DNA of 28,864 nt, taken from NCBI GenBank assembly GCA_943368345.1, contig CALRKY020000035.1, positions 1-28,864 of the forward strand, written 5' to 3'. Shown here piece after piece: positions 6,971 through 13,963 of this stretch. The translations under genes and the position numbers were made by a program. Positions within the stretch are counted from its first letter, which is position 1. Every line of letters begins with the position of its first letter. This stretch comes from JADCGM01 sp943368345. GTDB lineage: Bacteria; Pseudomonadota; Alphaproteobacteria; Sphingomonadales; Sphingomonadaceae. The notes below the pieces were generated by a model, which saw only the letters and a list, made by a program, of their open reading frames with translations, was not told the DNA's origin and did no database searches.

Positions 6971-9766
6971 ATGATGAAGTCAGCGAACGGGTTCGGTCGG
7001 GTCGGCGTTTTGGCGGCGGTCATGCTGTTGGCAGTGCCGCCGGCGTTGGCGGACACACGAACCCAGCCCACCTCCCTTGTCGATCAGGGCTTTGCCCGGT
7101 TTAATCGTGGCGATGTCCGCGGTGCTCGTATCGAGGCGATGAAGGCGCTGAAAGCCAATCCGAGCAATGCCTTGGCGCGGATATTGAGCGCTCGGGTAAT
7201 GCTCGAGGTTGGCAACGGCGTCGCGGCGCAAACCGAGCTGGAAAAGGCGGCTGCGGCGGGCTTCCCGCGTGATAAAACCCATCACCTGATGGCGCATGCC
7301 CTGCTGTTGCAGCGGCAGTTCCAGCGGGCGATGAACGAGGCCGATTCCTCGGTGGTGCCGGAGCAATTTGCCTCCTATGCGGCCCGGATGCGTGGCCGCG
7401 TTCAGGTTGCGCTGGCGCAAACCGACCGGGCGAGGGCGGAATTCGAACTCGCGCAGCGGATCACGCCGCGTGATCCCGAAGCGCTGATCGATCTTGGCCG
7501 GTTCCAGGCGATGAACGGGGAGGCCGCCGCTGGCGAGGCGTTGGTTGATCAGGCGCTGGCGATCGACAAAACCAATATGAAGGGCCTGCTGCTCAAGGGC
7601 GACATGGTTCGGGGCCGGGCCGGGCTGGAGCCATCGCTACCTTTCTTCAATCAGGCCCTGCAGGTTGATCCGAACAGTGTTGAAGCGCTGCTGGAGCGTG
7701 CCGGGACCCTCGGCGATTTGCGGCGCGAAGATGAATCGCGGGCCGACCTGAAGAAAATCCAGGGCCTTGTCCCCAACCACCCGCTTGGCCTGTATCTGGA
7801 AGCCGTGCTGGAAGCGCGGGCTGGGCGCTATGCCGCTGCCAACGCGCTGATGACCCGGACCAAGGGGGCGATCAACTCCTATCCGCCGGCCCTGATGCTG
7901 CAAGGGATGCTCGCCTATCAGCTGAACAATATGCAGCAGGCCGAAGCCTTTCTCGGCAAGGTCGTGGCGCAGATTCCACAGAGCGAACTGGCGCGGAAAC
8001 TCTATGCCGCTGTCCAGCTTCGCAAAGGCGACGCCGCTGGGACGCTCGAAACACTGAAACCGCTGCTGGAGTCCGGCAACGCGGACGCGCGAGTCTATGC
8101 CCTGGCTGGGTCGGCCCATGCCCGGCGCGGTGATTACAAGACCTCACAGGCGTTTCTCGAAAAGGCCGCGAACGGCGCGCCGAAGGAACAGTCACTGCGC
8201 ACCCAGCTGGCGATGACCCGCATCGCGCAGGGCGACGACGCCGGTGCTGCGGCGATGCTCCAGAATGTCCTCAAGACTAATGGGAAATCGCTTGAGGCGC
8301 TGATGATGGTGTCGCTGGTCAACCTGCGGCAGCAAAAATACAAGGAAGCTCTGGCGACAGCTGATCAGATCGTTGCGGCCTATCCGGCCCTGCCGGTTGG
8401 CTTCAACATGCGCGGCGCGGCCCAGCTTGGCATGAACGATTCAAAGGCCGCTGAGGCCAGTTTCCGGCAGGCGTTGGTGAAGAAGCCGAATTTCATCGAA
8501 GCGCGGCGGAATCTTGCCCAACTCCTGTCGACAACCGGACGTCGGGAGGAGGCCAAAAAGCAGCTGCTGCAGGTGCTGACCATTAACCGCAATGACACCA
8601 CAGCGATGACCGCCCTCGCCGATATCGCCCGGGCACAGAATAACAGTGCGGAGCGGATCAATTGGCTAAAACAGGCCACCGCGATTGCACCGAAGAATAT
8701 CGCGCCCCGGGTTTCGCTGACGCAGGCCTATGTCCAGTCGGGCGACTCCGCTCGGGCGCTGGCCGAGGCATCGGCGATGGAGCGGGACTTTGGCGACAAT
8801 CCGACCGTTATCGAACTGGTCGGGATCACCCAACTGACCGCCAAACAGCCCGGCAAGGCCGAAAGCTCGTTCAACCGGCTGGTGACGCTTGCGCCCAATA
8901 TGCCAGGTCCCCGTATCTTGCTGGCCCGGACCCAGGCGTTCCAGGGCCGGGTGGAAGATGCACGGTCAACCTATGCACAGGCACTGACCCTGACGGGCCA
9001 GAATCTGGTTCCCGTCTACGTTGACGCGATTGCGCTGGAATCGCGATCGGGCGATTATCCGGCTGCGCTGGCACTGGTGGCCAGATTGCGCCGCGCCTAT
9101 CCCAAACTGAACGTCGCTGACCAGGTTGTCGGGGATATCAACCTCAATTCCGGTGACCTGAACGGGGCCGTGGCCTCCTATCAGGCGGCGCAGCGCATCA
9201 ATTTTGACCGGTCGGTCGCGATGCGGCTGTCGGTGGCCTATGACCGGATGAACCGGACGCCCAATGCCATTGCCATTCTTCAGGCCTTTCTGAAGAAGGA
9301 ACCGAATGACCCGGTGGCGATGGCGGGTCTTGCCGACCGCTATACGACGGCGCGGAACTACAAGCAGGCGATTGCGATTTATGATGAGTTGCGGAAACGC
9401 GGCGCCGCCAATGATCCGGCGGTTTTGAACAATCTGGCCTGGGCGCTGCACAAGCTCCGGGACAAGCGCGCCATTCCGATGGCGCAGGCCGCGATCCGGG
9501 CAGCCCCCACCAGCCCGGCGATCATGGATACCGCTGGGATCGTGCTGGTTGAGACCGGAACTGATGTCAAACGGGGGCTGGCGCTGCTGCAAAAAGGCGT
9601 CGCCACGGTGCCGCGTGACCCGAATATGCGCTACCATCTGGCCATCGCCTACAAGGCCAACGGCAAGAAGGCTGACGCGATCAGCGAGCTCAACCTGGCG
9701 CTCAAAGCCGCGAAATGGGAGAATCGTGCTGCGGCAGCAGCGCTGTTGCAGTCACTCCGGCGATAG
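6971..9766 (+). CDS. prsT: PEP-CTERM system TPR-repeat protein PrsT
   Basis: Large exported scaffold protein made almost wholly of tetratricopeptide repeats (roughly 20 or more, from about residue 35 to the end), with recurrent motifs such as ALLERAGTLGDLRR, AMTALADIARAQNN and NNLAWAL. The ATG at 6971 is 5 nt after AAGGG (6961-6965). It begins with a signal peptide (MMKSANGFGRVGVLAAVMLL, then a PPALADT cleavage region). The TIGR02917 family is usually called a lipoprotein, but here no cysteine follows the hydrophobic core, so a soluble periplasmic form cut by signal peptidase I is more likely. The length of 931 aa matches the family. It probably works at the periplasmic side of EPS or PEP-CTERM protein assembly. 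Confidence 0.9.
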   Translation: MMKSANGFGRVGVLAAVMLLAVPPALADTRTQPTSLVDQGFARFNRGDVRGARIEAMKALKANPSNALARILSARVMLEVGNGVAAQTELEKAAAAGFPRDKTHHLMAHALLLQRQFQRAMNEADSSVVPEQFASYAARMRGRVQVALAQTDRARAEFELAQRITPRDPEALIDLGRFQAMNGEAAAGEALVDQALAIDKTNMKGLLLKGDMVRGRAGLEPSLPFFNQALQVDPNSVEALLERAGTLGDLRREDESRADLKKIQGLVPNHPLGLYLEAVLEARAGRYAAANALMTRTKGAINSYPPALMLQGMLAYQLNNMQQAEAFLGKVVAQIPQSELARKLYAAVQLRKGDAAGTLETLKPLLESGNADARVYALAGSAHARRGDYKTSQAFLEKAANGAPKEQSLRTQLAMTRIAQGDDAGAAAMLQNVLKTNGKSLEALMMVSLVNLRQQKYKEALATADQIVAAYPALPVGFNMRGAAQLGMNDSKAAEASFRQALVKKPNFIEARRNLAQLLSTTGRREEAKKQLLQVLTINRNDTTAMTALADIARAQNNSAERINWLKQATAIAPKNIAPRVSLTQAYVQSGDSARALAEASAMERDFGDNPTVIELVGITQLTAKQPGKAESSFNRLVTLAPNMPGPRILLARTQAFQGRVEDARSTYAQALTLTGQNLVPVYVDAIALESRSGDYPAALALVARLRRAYPKLNVADQVVGDINLNSGDLNGAVASYQAAQRINFDRSVAMRLSVAYDRMNRTPNAIAILQAFLKKEPNDPVAMAGLADRYTTARNYKQAIAIYDELRKRGAANDPAVLNNLAWALHKLRDKRAIPMAQAAIRAAPTSPAIMDTAGIVLVETGTDVKRGLALLQKGVATVPRDPNMRYHLAIAYKANGKKADAISELNLALKAAKWENRAAAAALLQSLRR

Positions 9767-9768
9767 GC

Positions 9769-9796
9769 TTGCGCTTGGGGGCGGTGCCGCCTAAAC
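9769..9796 (+). promoter_or_regulatory. Possible tRNA-Pro promoter
   Basis: TTGCGC (9769-9774) and CTAAAC (9791-9796) are 16 bp apart and end 12 nt before the mature tRNA 5' end. The spacing fits a sigma-70-like promoter with a short leader, but neither box is a strong match and the region also contains a GGCGG-TG-CCGCC palindrome. Confidence 0.35.
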
Positions 9797-9808
9797 GCGT
9801 CGCTCGGT

Positions 9809-9885
9809 CGGGGCGTGGCGCAGCCCGGTAGCGCATTAGACTGGGGGTCTAAGGGTCGCAGGTTCGAATCCTGTCGCCCCGACCA
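9809..9885 (+). tRNA. tRNA-Pro (anticodon GGG)
   Basis: A complete 77 nt cloverleaf. The acceptor stem CGGGGCG (9809-9815) pairs with CGCCCCG, the D stem is GCGC/GCGC, and the anticodon stem TTAGA/TCTAA closes loop CTGGGGG with anticodon GGG at 9843-9845. The T arm is GCAGG-TTCGAAT-CCTGT, the discriminator base is A, and CCA is encoded. The C1-G72 pair is usual for bacterial tRNA-Pro. It reads CCC and CCU codons. No integrase gene or duplicated tRNA 3' end was seen nearby. Confidence 0.97.
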
Positions 9886-9888
9886 GAG

Positions 9889-9923
9889 AAACGGCTGCGG
9901 AGCAATCCGTGGCCGTTTTCGCT
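9889..9923 (+). terminator. Intrinsic terminator after tRNA-Pro
   Basis: AAACGGC (9889-9895) pairs with GCCGTTT (9912-9918). An inner CGGA/TCCG stem is capped by a GCAA tetraloop, and the hairpin is followed by a T-rich stretch (TTTTCGCTTT). It ends just before the stop of the convergent gene at 9930 and may serve both strands. Confidence 0.75.
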
Positions 9924-9929
9924 TTCTGG

Positions 9930-10448
9930 CTAGCCAACCTCTGCCTTGTGGCGCACCGCCAGTTCAACATAACCGGCCGCCCCGGCCCGGTTGCGGGCAA
10001 TATCCTGCGGCGTCAGCTTGCGCATGAAAGCGGCGGGTCGGCCACCCCATAGTTCGCCGGACGGGATGCGTTTGCCCGGTGTCAGCATCGCGCCCGCCGC
10101 CAGCATCCCGTCTGTTTCGATGACGCAGCCGTCCATCACAATCGCTCCGAGCCCGACGAAGCTATGATCCTCCAGGGTGCAGCCGTGAATCATCGCCATG
10201 TGACCGATCAGGCAATCCTTGCCGATGAAGGTGCCGTGGGTCTTGCGGGTGACATGGACGACCGATCCGTCCTGGATATTGGACCGCTCCCCCACCACGA
10301 TGGTCTGCACATCGGCGCGGAGGACGCAGTTGTACCAAATGCTGGCACCGGCCTCGACGCGGACATTGCCGACGATCTGCGCGCCGGGGGCGATGAAGGC
10401 ATCGGCGTCGAGATCCGGCGTGGTGCCGTTGAAGCTGTGGATCGGCAT
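9930..10448 (-). CDS. Gamma-carbonic-anhydrase-like hexapeptide-repeat protein (YrdA/PaaY type)
   Basis: Left-handed beta-helix protein of the gamma carbonic anhydrase-like family, cytoplasmic and probably trimeric. The three metal-binding histidines expected for the family are present at residues 65, 83 and 88 (VVHVT, IGHMAMIH), together with the R44/D46 and Q59/D60 pairs. The length of 172 aa is typical. An upstream TTG at 10487 would add 13 residues, but that TTG lies in a TTGACA hexamer that looks like the -35 of this gene. The ATG at 10448 gives the usual N-terminus (MPIHSFNG...), so it is chosen, although no good ribosome site precedes it. Whether it hydrates CO2 or has another role cannot be told. 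It is divergent from vapB. Confidence 0.85.
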   Translation of the reverse strand: MPIHSFNGTTPDLDADAFIAPGAQIVGNVRVEAGASIWYNCVLRADVQTIVVGERSNIQDGSVVHVTRKTHGTFIGKDCLIGHMAMIHGCTLEDHSFVGLGAIVMDGCVIETDGMLAAGAMLTPGKRIPSGELWGGRPAAFMRKLTPQDIARNRAGAAGYVELAVRHKAEVG

Positions 10449-10451
10449 GGT

Positions 10452-10493
10452 GTAAGGCGTAGAGCCGTGGTAAGGAGCGTCTGTCAAGTAAGG
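10452..10493. repeat. Three GTAAGG direct repeats with exact 18-bp period
   Basis: GTAAGG occurs at 10452-10457, 10470-10475 and 10488-10493, with starts exactly 18 bp apart, filling the 53-bp divergent gap between the carbonic-anhydrase-like gene and vapB. Copies two and three extend the match to GTAAGGA. The minus-strand TTGACA (10487-10482), a likely -35 for the leftward gene, sits between copies two and three. The third copy supplies the AAGGA ribosome site of vapB. This is a candidate operator for the VapB-like antitoxin, an inference from position only. Confidence 0.5.
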
Positions 10494-10501
10494 AATGACC
10501 G

Positions 10502-10801
10502 ATGACCCGCCATGCCAAGTTCACCAGCAAGGGCCAAATCACCATCCCGGTGGATGTCAGGCGGGCGCTTGGCTTCAAGGACGGTGATACCGTCAGGATC
10601 GAAGTCGAGGCTGATGGCGTCAAGCTGAAGCCGATGCGATCCGCGCGCGAACTCATTGGAATTGCCGGTCAGTTTATCAAGGATGAGACACTGCTGGCGA
10701 CGCCGTGGCCCGAGGTCCGGCGCGTCGCTTGGGAGCGACATGTCGCGGAACGCGTCACCAAATGGGACCGTGATCAGGCGCCTTCTCCGGACGACACATG
10801 A
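10502..10801 (+). CDS. vapB: AbrB/MazE-like antitoxin (VapB type)
   Basis: Small DNA-binding antitoxin. The N-terminal about 45 residues form a swapped-hairpin AbrB/SpoVT domain (KFTSKGQITIPVDVRRALGF, then GDTVRIEVEADGVKLKP). The C-terminal half should wrap the toxin and block it. The length of 99 aa is normal. The ATG follows AAGGA at 8 nt spacing. The last four bases overlap the vapC start (ATGA), the standard coupling of such pairs. Antitoxins of this type usually repress their own operon, and the GTAAGG repeats just upstream are candidate sites. Confidence 0.88.
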   Translation: MTRHAKFTSKGQITIPVDVRRALGFKDGDTVRIEVEADGVKLKPMRSARELIGIAGQFIKDETLLATPWPEVRRVAWERHVAERVTKWDRDQAPSPDDT

Positions 10802-11193
10802 TATTTCTCGACACAAATGTGGTTGTCCGCATGATTGTTGGAACGCCGCTGGCGCATGCCGAAGCGGCGGCTGCGTTGATCGATTCCCGGCGCAGCGAGC
10901 TCTATCTTGCCCCGTTGATAATGATGGAGGTGGCGCACACGCTGCGGTCTTTCTACGGCTTAAGTCGCAGTCAGATCGCGATGGCGATGACAGAATTTGT
11001 AGAAAGTCTCGAAACCGCGCCGGATGAACGACTGCGCATGGTCCAGTCGTTGCAGCTTCATCAGGCAAAGTCTGTCGGGCTAGTTGATGCTTGGCTGGCG
11101 GTCGAATCCCAGTCACTTGGCCACCAGGTCGCAAGTTTCGACGGTGATTTGCGGAAATGCGGTGCGAACGTCCTTGATCCGATGGCTGCCTAG
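10798..11193 (+). CDS. vapC: PIN-domain ribonuclease toxin (VapC type)
   Basis: Predicted Mg-dependent endoribonuclease, toxin of the pair with the gene at 10502. The acidic PIN residues are visible: D5 (FLDTN), E44 (MMEVAHTLR), D97 (GLVDAWLA) and D115/D117 (SFDGDL). The length of 131 aa is typical and the frame is intact. The start overlaps the antitoxin stop by 4 nt. The stop TAG interlocks with the stop of the convergent acetyltransferase gene (CTAG, 11190-11193). The RNA target is unknown. Confidence 0.9.
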   Translation: MIFLDTNVVVRMIVGTPLAHAEAAAALIDSRRSELYLAPLIMMEVAHTLRSFYGLSRSQIAMAMTEFVESLETAPDERLRMVQSLQLHQAKSVGLVDAWLAVESQSLGHQVASFDGDLRKCGANVLDPMAA

Positions 11194-11720
11194 GCGCGAT
11201 CCGTTGCATAGACGATGTGCGGCTTCAGGATGCTGTCGTCGGGCACATTGGGGTGGTCGAAATCAAGGTCGGGGCGGCGCGTCATGCTGAGCCGCTCCAT
11301 CAACCCCCAGGACCGGGTGTTGCCGATGACGGTCATCGCGACAATGCGCGGGACATCGAGGTTGGCGAGGCCCCAGTTGAGGGCGGCTCGCGCAGCCTCG
11401 AATGCGTATCCTTGGCCCCATGCGTCACGCCGCAGTCGCCAACCGATCTCAACATCGCCGTTGATCGACGATTCGAACGTCACCCGTATCAGCCCGGCGA
11501 ACCCAAGGAACGCGCCGTCTGCGCGCCGTTCAAGCGCCCACATGCCCCAACCATGATCGGCGAAGAATCTGTCCACCCTGTCGACGAGAGCATCGCTTTC
11601 GGCCCGGCTCAACAGCGCGGGGAAATGACGCATCACCTCCGGGTCAGCACCCATCGCTGCAAAGGGAGCCCGGTCGTTGTACTGCCAGGGACGGAGGATG
11701 AGGCGTTCAGTTTGGATCAT
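11190..11720 (-). CDS. GNAT-family N-acetyltransferase (RimJ/RimL-like)
   Basis: Acetyl-CoA-dependent acetyltransferase of the RimJ/RimL-like subgroup. It begins ETERLxLRP-style (MIQTERLILRPWQ) and contains ADPEVMRHFP, IGWRLRRDAWGQGYAFEAARAALNW (acetyl-CoA-binding motif A) and VIGNTRSWGLMERLSM. It is 176 aa, the usual size. A longer frame to 11792 exists, but the ATG at 11720 overlaps the stop of the upstream DUF1697 gene by 4 nt (ATGA) and gives the canonical N-terminus. It is the last gene of the argC-DUF1697-GNAT run. The substrate is unknown: a small molecule or a protein N-terminus are both possible. Confidence 0.85.
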   Translation of the reverse strand: MIQTERLILRPWQYNDRAPFAAMGADPEVMRHFPALLSRAESDALVDRVDRFFADHGWGMWALERRADGAFLGFAGLIRVTFESSINGDVEIGWRLRRDAWGQGYAFEAARAALNWGLANLDVPRIVAMTVIGNTRSWGLMERLSMTRRPDLDFDHPNVPDDSILKPHIVYATDRA

Positions 11721-12250
11721 AGCAGCGCCGCGACGGCCTGCACCGTGTTCCAGTTGCGTGCGGTGAGCGGCGACCCGGCAGCACGGTCGCAAAGGGCTGG
11801 CGTCAGCTTGGATGTGCCGACACCGTCACCAAAGTCGATCCACAGGGCATCGCCGTCGGCCATGATGACCTCCCGGCCATTCACACGGGCAGCGAGGTCG
11901 GAGGCAGCATCGGCGCGGATTGGCGCGACCGCAAGACAGAGGTGCAGCGTGCGGGGTCGGTCGCGCTGCGCCTCGGCCAGAGGTGAGCCTGCAGCGTAGC
12001 CTGCCCACTGGGCAGCGGTGCGGACGATGACCGGAACGGTGAGACCAAAGTCGCTGGCGATGAGTGCCTCCACCTTTGCCGCGACGTCTGCAGGGCTGAG
12101 GTTGCTCGACAATATGATATTGCCGCTCTGGATATAAGTTGCGACACTGTCAAATCCAGCAGCCGTCAGTGCGGTACGGAGTTCGGCCATCGGCAGTTTG
12201 CGGGTCGCGCCGACGTTGATGCCGCGCACTAGGACGACATAGCGCGTCAC
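11717..12250 (-). CDS. DUF1697 family protein
   Basis: Protein of unknown function recognised by the DUF1697 opening (YVVLVRGINVGATRKLPM) and by YIQSGNIILSS. It is 177 aa, the normal length, with no signal peptide or membrane segment, so cytoplasmic. The start is GTG at 12250, overlapping the argC stop by 4 nt (GTGA). The stop overlaps the next start by 4 nt. The tight coupling suggests co-translation with argC, but no functional link to arginine synthesis is established. Confidence 0.85.
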   Translation of the reverse strand: MTRYVVLVRGINVGATRKLPMAELRTALTAAGFDSVATYIQSGNIILSSNLSPADVAAKVEALIASDFGLTVPVIVRTAAQWAGYAAGSPLAEAQRDRPRTLHLCLAVAPIRADAASDLAARVNGREVIMADGDALWIDFGDGVGTSKLTPALCDRAAGSPLTARNWNTVQAVAALL

Positions 12251-13290
12251 GGGAATAGCGGTGCCTGCTCAAGCCCCATTGTCTCGGGCAGGCCGAACAT
12301 CAGGTTGAAATTCTGGACGGCCTGTCCGGACGAGCCCTTTACCAGATTGTCGATGGCAACGATGACGATGGCGCGACCGGGGATGCGGTCGGCAAAGACG
12401 TTGAGCACGACATGGTTGGACCCGCGCACCATCCGGGTCGCCGGGGCCGTGCCTTCGGGCAGCAGGTGGACAAATGGCTCGGCGGCATAGCGCGCGGCGA
12501 GTGCGGCACGTATGTCGGCCGGGGATTTGCCATCGGCCAGTTCAACAGTGATCGTTTCCAGTTCGCCCCGGTTCATCGGGACGAGGTGCGGTGTGAAGCT
12601 GATGGTGACCGGGATCCCCGCCCGTAGCGACAGTTCCTGTTCCGTCTCCGGCATGTGGCGGTGGCGACCGATGCCATAAGGGTGCGCCGCCTCCGACACT
12701 TCGGCGAACAGATTGGCTTCCTTCAAGGACCGCCCCGCCCCCGATACGCCTGACATCGCGAAAATCGTGATACGCTCCGGCGTAATCAGCTTGGCCTCGA
12801 TCAACGGCAGCAGCGCCAGCAAAGCAGCTGTTGGGTAGCATCCGGGGCAGGCGACCAGCCGCGCGGTGGGCAGCGCCGTGCGGGCATATTCCGTCAGGCC
12901 GTAAACCGCCTCCGTCAGCAGCTGCGGGGCCGGGTGGGTGTTGCCATACCAGTCGGCGTAAACATCCGCGTCCTTCAGCCGGAAATCGGCGCTGAGATCG
13001 ATGATCTTTGGCCCTGCAATGCCGCTCAGCAACTCCGCCGACGCCGCGTGCGGCAGGCAGCCGAACACGGCGTCGATGCCCGCCCAATCGATATCCTCCG
13101 CCCGGCACAGGCGAGGCAGGGTGCGGTACGGCGCAAAGTGCGGCCAGACATCCGCCATAGTCTGCCCGGCCTTGGCATTGGCCGACAGCGCGGCAATCTC
13201 GATGCGCGGATGGGTCAGTGCCAGACGCACAAGGTCTGCCCCGGTGTAACCGGAAGCGCCGAGGACTGCGATGCGAAGCGGCTGGGTCAT
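12247..13290 (-). CDS. argC: N-acetyl-gamma-glutamyl-phosphate reductase
   Basis: Third step of arginine synthesis: NADPH-dependent reduction of N-acetylglutamyl phosphate to the semialdehyde, in the cytoplasm. It shows the nucleotide-binding start RIAVLGASGYTGADLVRL, the catalytic cysteine in LVACPGCYPTAAL, GVSGAGRSLKE and a conserved HRHMPETEQEL segment. The length of 347 aa fits the long (type 1) form. The frame is open for 42 further codons upstream, but the ATG at 13290 gives the family N-terminus and is preceded by AAAGAG at 7 nt. It leads a three-gene unit with DUF1697 and a GNAT enzyme. It is divergent from the membrane protein at 13382. Confidence 0.95.
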   Translation of the reverse strand: MTQPLRIAVLGASGYTGADLVRLALTHPRIEIAALSANAKAGQTMADVWPHFAPYRTLPRLCRAEDIDWAGIDAVFGCLPHAASAELLSGIAGPKIIDLSADFRLKDADVYADWYGNTHPAPQLLTEAVYGLTEYARTALPTARLVACPGCYPTAALLALLPLIEAKLITPERITIFAMSGVSGAGRSLKEANLFAEVSEAAHPYGIGRHRHMPETEQELSLRAGIPVTISFTPHLVPMNRGELETITVELADGKSPADIRAALAARYAAEPFVHLLPEGTAPATRMVRGSNHVVLNVFADRIPGRAIVIVAIDNLVKGSSGQAVQNFNLMFGLPETMGLEQAPLFP

Positions 13291-13317
13291 GCGGCGCTCT
13301 TTAGGCAATCGTGGCCG

Positions 13318-13343
13318 CACTGGCCAGTGGTGGGTTGACGTCA
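13318..13343. promoter_or_regulatory. Two palindromes between argC and the membrane protein
   Basis: CACTGGCCAGTG (13318-13329) is a perfect 12-bp palindrome and TGACGTCA (13336-13343) a perfect 8-bp one. Both lie in the 91-bp divergent gap. They could be operators for either gene. No matching regulator was identified. Confidence 0.3.
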
Positions 13344-13381
13344 TCCCATTGGCACCGGATGAGGCGATTGCGAGCGAACAG

Positions 13382-13963
13382 ATGATGCAGACCGAGAAAA
13401 TCGTTGGGACGACCACCGCCGGAGCGCTGCTGCTCGTGGCGCTGGCCTTTGCGCTCTATGGGGCTGGGGAACAGGGCTGGCAGATGGCAACCCGCTGGAC
13501 GGCGCGCTATGCGCTGCTGCCCTTTGTGGTGGTGTTCGCAGCAGGCGAACTGGCACGCCATGTTCGTGGGCCGATGCAGCAAATCCTCCGGAGCAGGCGG
13601 GGGCTCGGCCTGTCCTTCGCGGTCGCCCATTTCATCCACGCCGGAGCAATCGTCGGCCTCTACGTCACCTTGAGTGAAACGCCGTCAATCGTAACGCTGG
13701 TCGGTGGTGGCCTGGCCTATCTGTTCATTCTGGCGATGGCCGTAACGTCAACCGACACCGCCCGCCGCGCCATGGGTGCGTGGTGGCAGCATCTGCACCG
13801 TTGGGGTCTGCGCTATGTTTGGCTGATCTTTTTCCAGTCCTACGTCGGCCGCGTCGTGGAGGGCGGCGACGTCCTTGCAACGGGCCTGTTCGGGACGACA
13901 TTGCTGCTCGCCGCAGCCGCACTCAGGATATCCGGCCCACTACGCCACCGCGCTGCGACCTGA
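13382..13963 (+). CDS. Ferric-reductase-like heme membrane protein
   Basis: A 193-aa protein with about six membrane segments. Two of them carry paired histidines (SFAVAHFIHAG, and WWQHLHRWGLRYVW), the arrangement by which ferric-reductase/MsrQ-type transmembrane domains hold heme b. It probably passes electrons across the inner membrane, but partner and substrate are unknown. The frame is open upstream to 13271, overlapping argC. The ATG at 13382 (or 13385) is the first that starts at the membrane domain and is chosen, though its ribosome site is weak. Its 3' end overlaps the end of the convergent dsbD-like gene by 24 bp. Confidence 0.7.
   Translation: MMQTEKIVGTTTAGALLLVALAFALYGAGEQGWQMATRWTARYALLPFVVVFAAGELARHVRGPMQQILRSRRGLGLSFAVAHFIHAGAIVGLYVTLSETPSIVTLVGGGLAYLFILAMAVTSTDTARRAMGAWWQHLHRWGLRYVWLIFFQSYVGRVVEGGDVLATGLFGTTLLLAAAALRISGPLRHRAAT

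Noticed and set aside
9809..9885. tRNA-Pro as an integration (att) site
   Set aside because: tRNA genes are common integration targets, but there is no integrase, no direct repeat of the tRNA 3' end downstream, and a normal terminator follows.
10449..10487. Longer gamma-carbonic-anhydrase-like protein from a TTG at 10487
   Set aside because: The TTG is part of a TTGACA promoter-like hexamer, no ribosome site precedes it, and the family N-terminus starts at the ATG at 10448.
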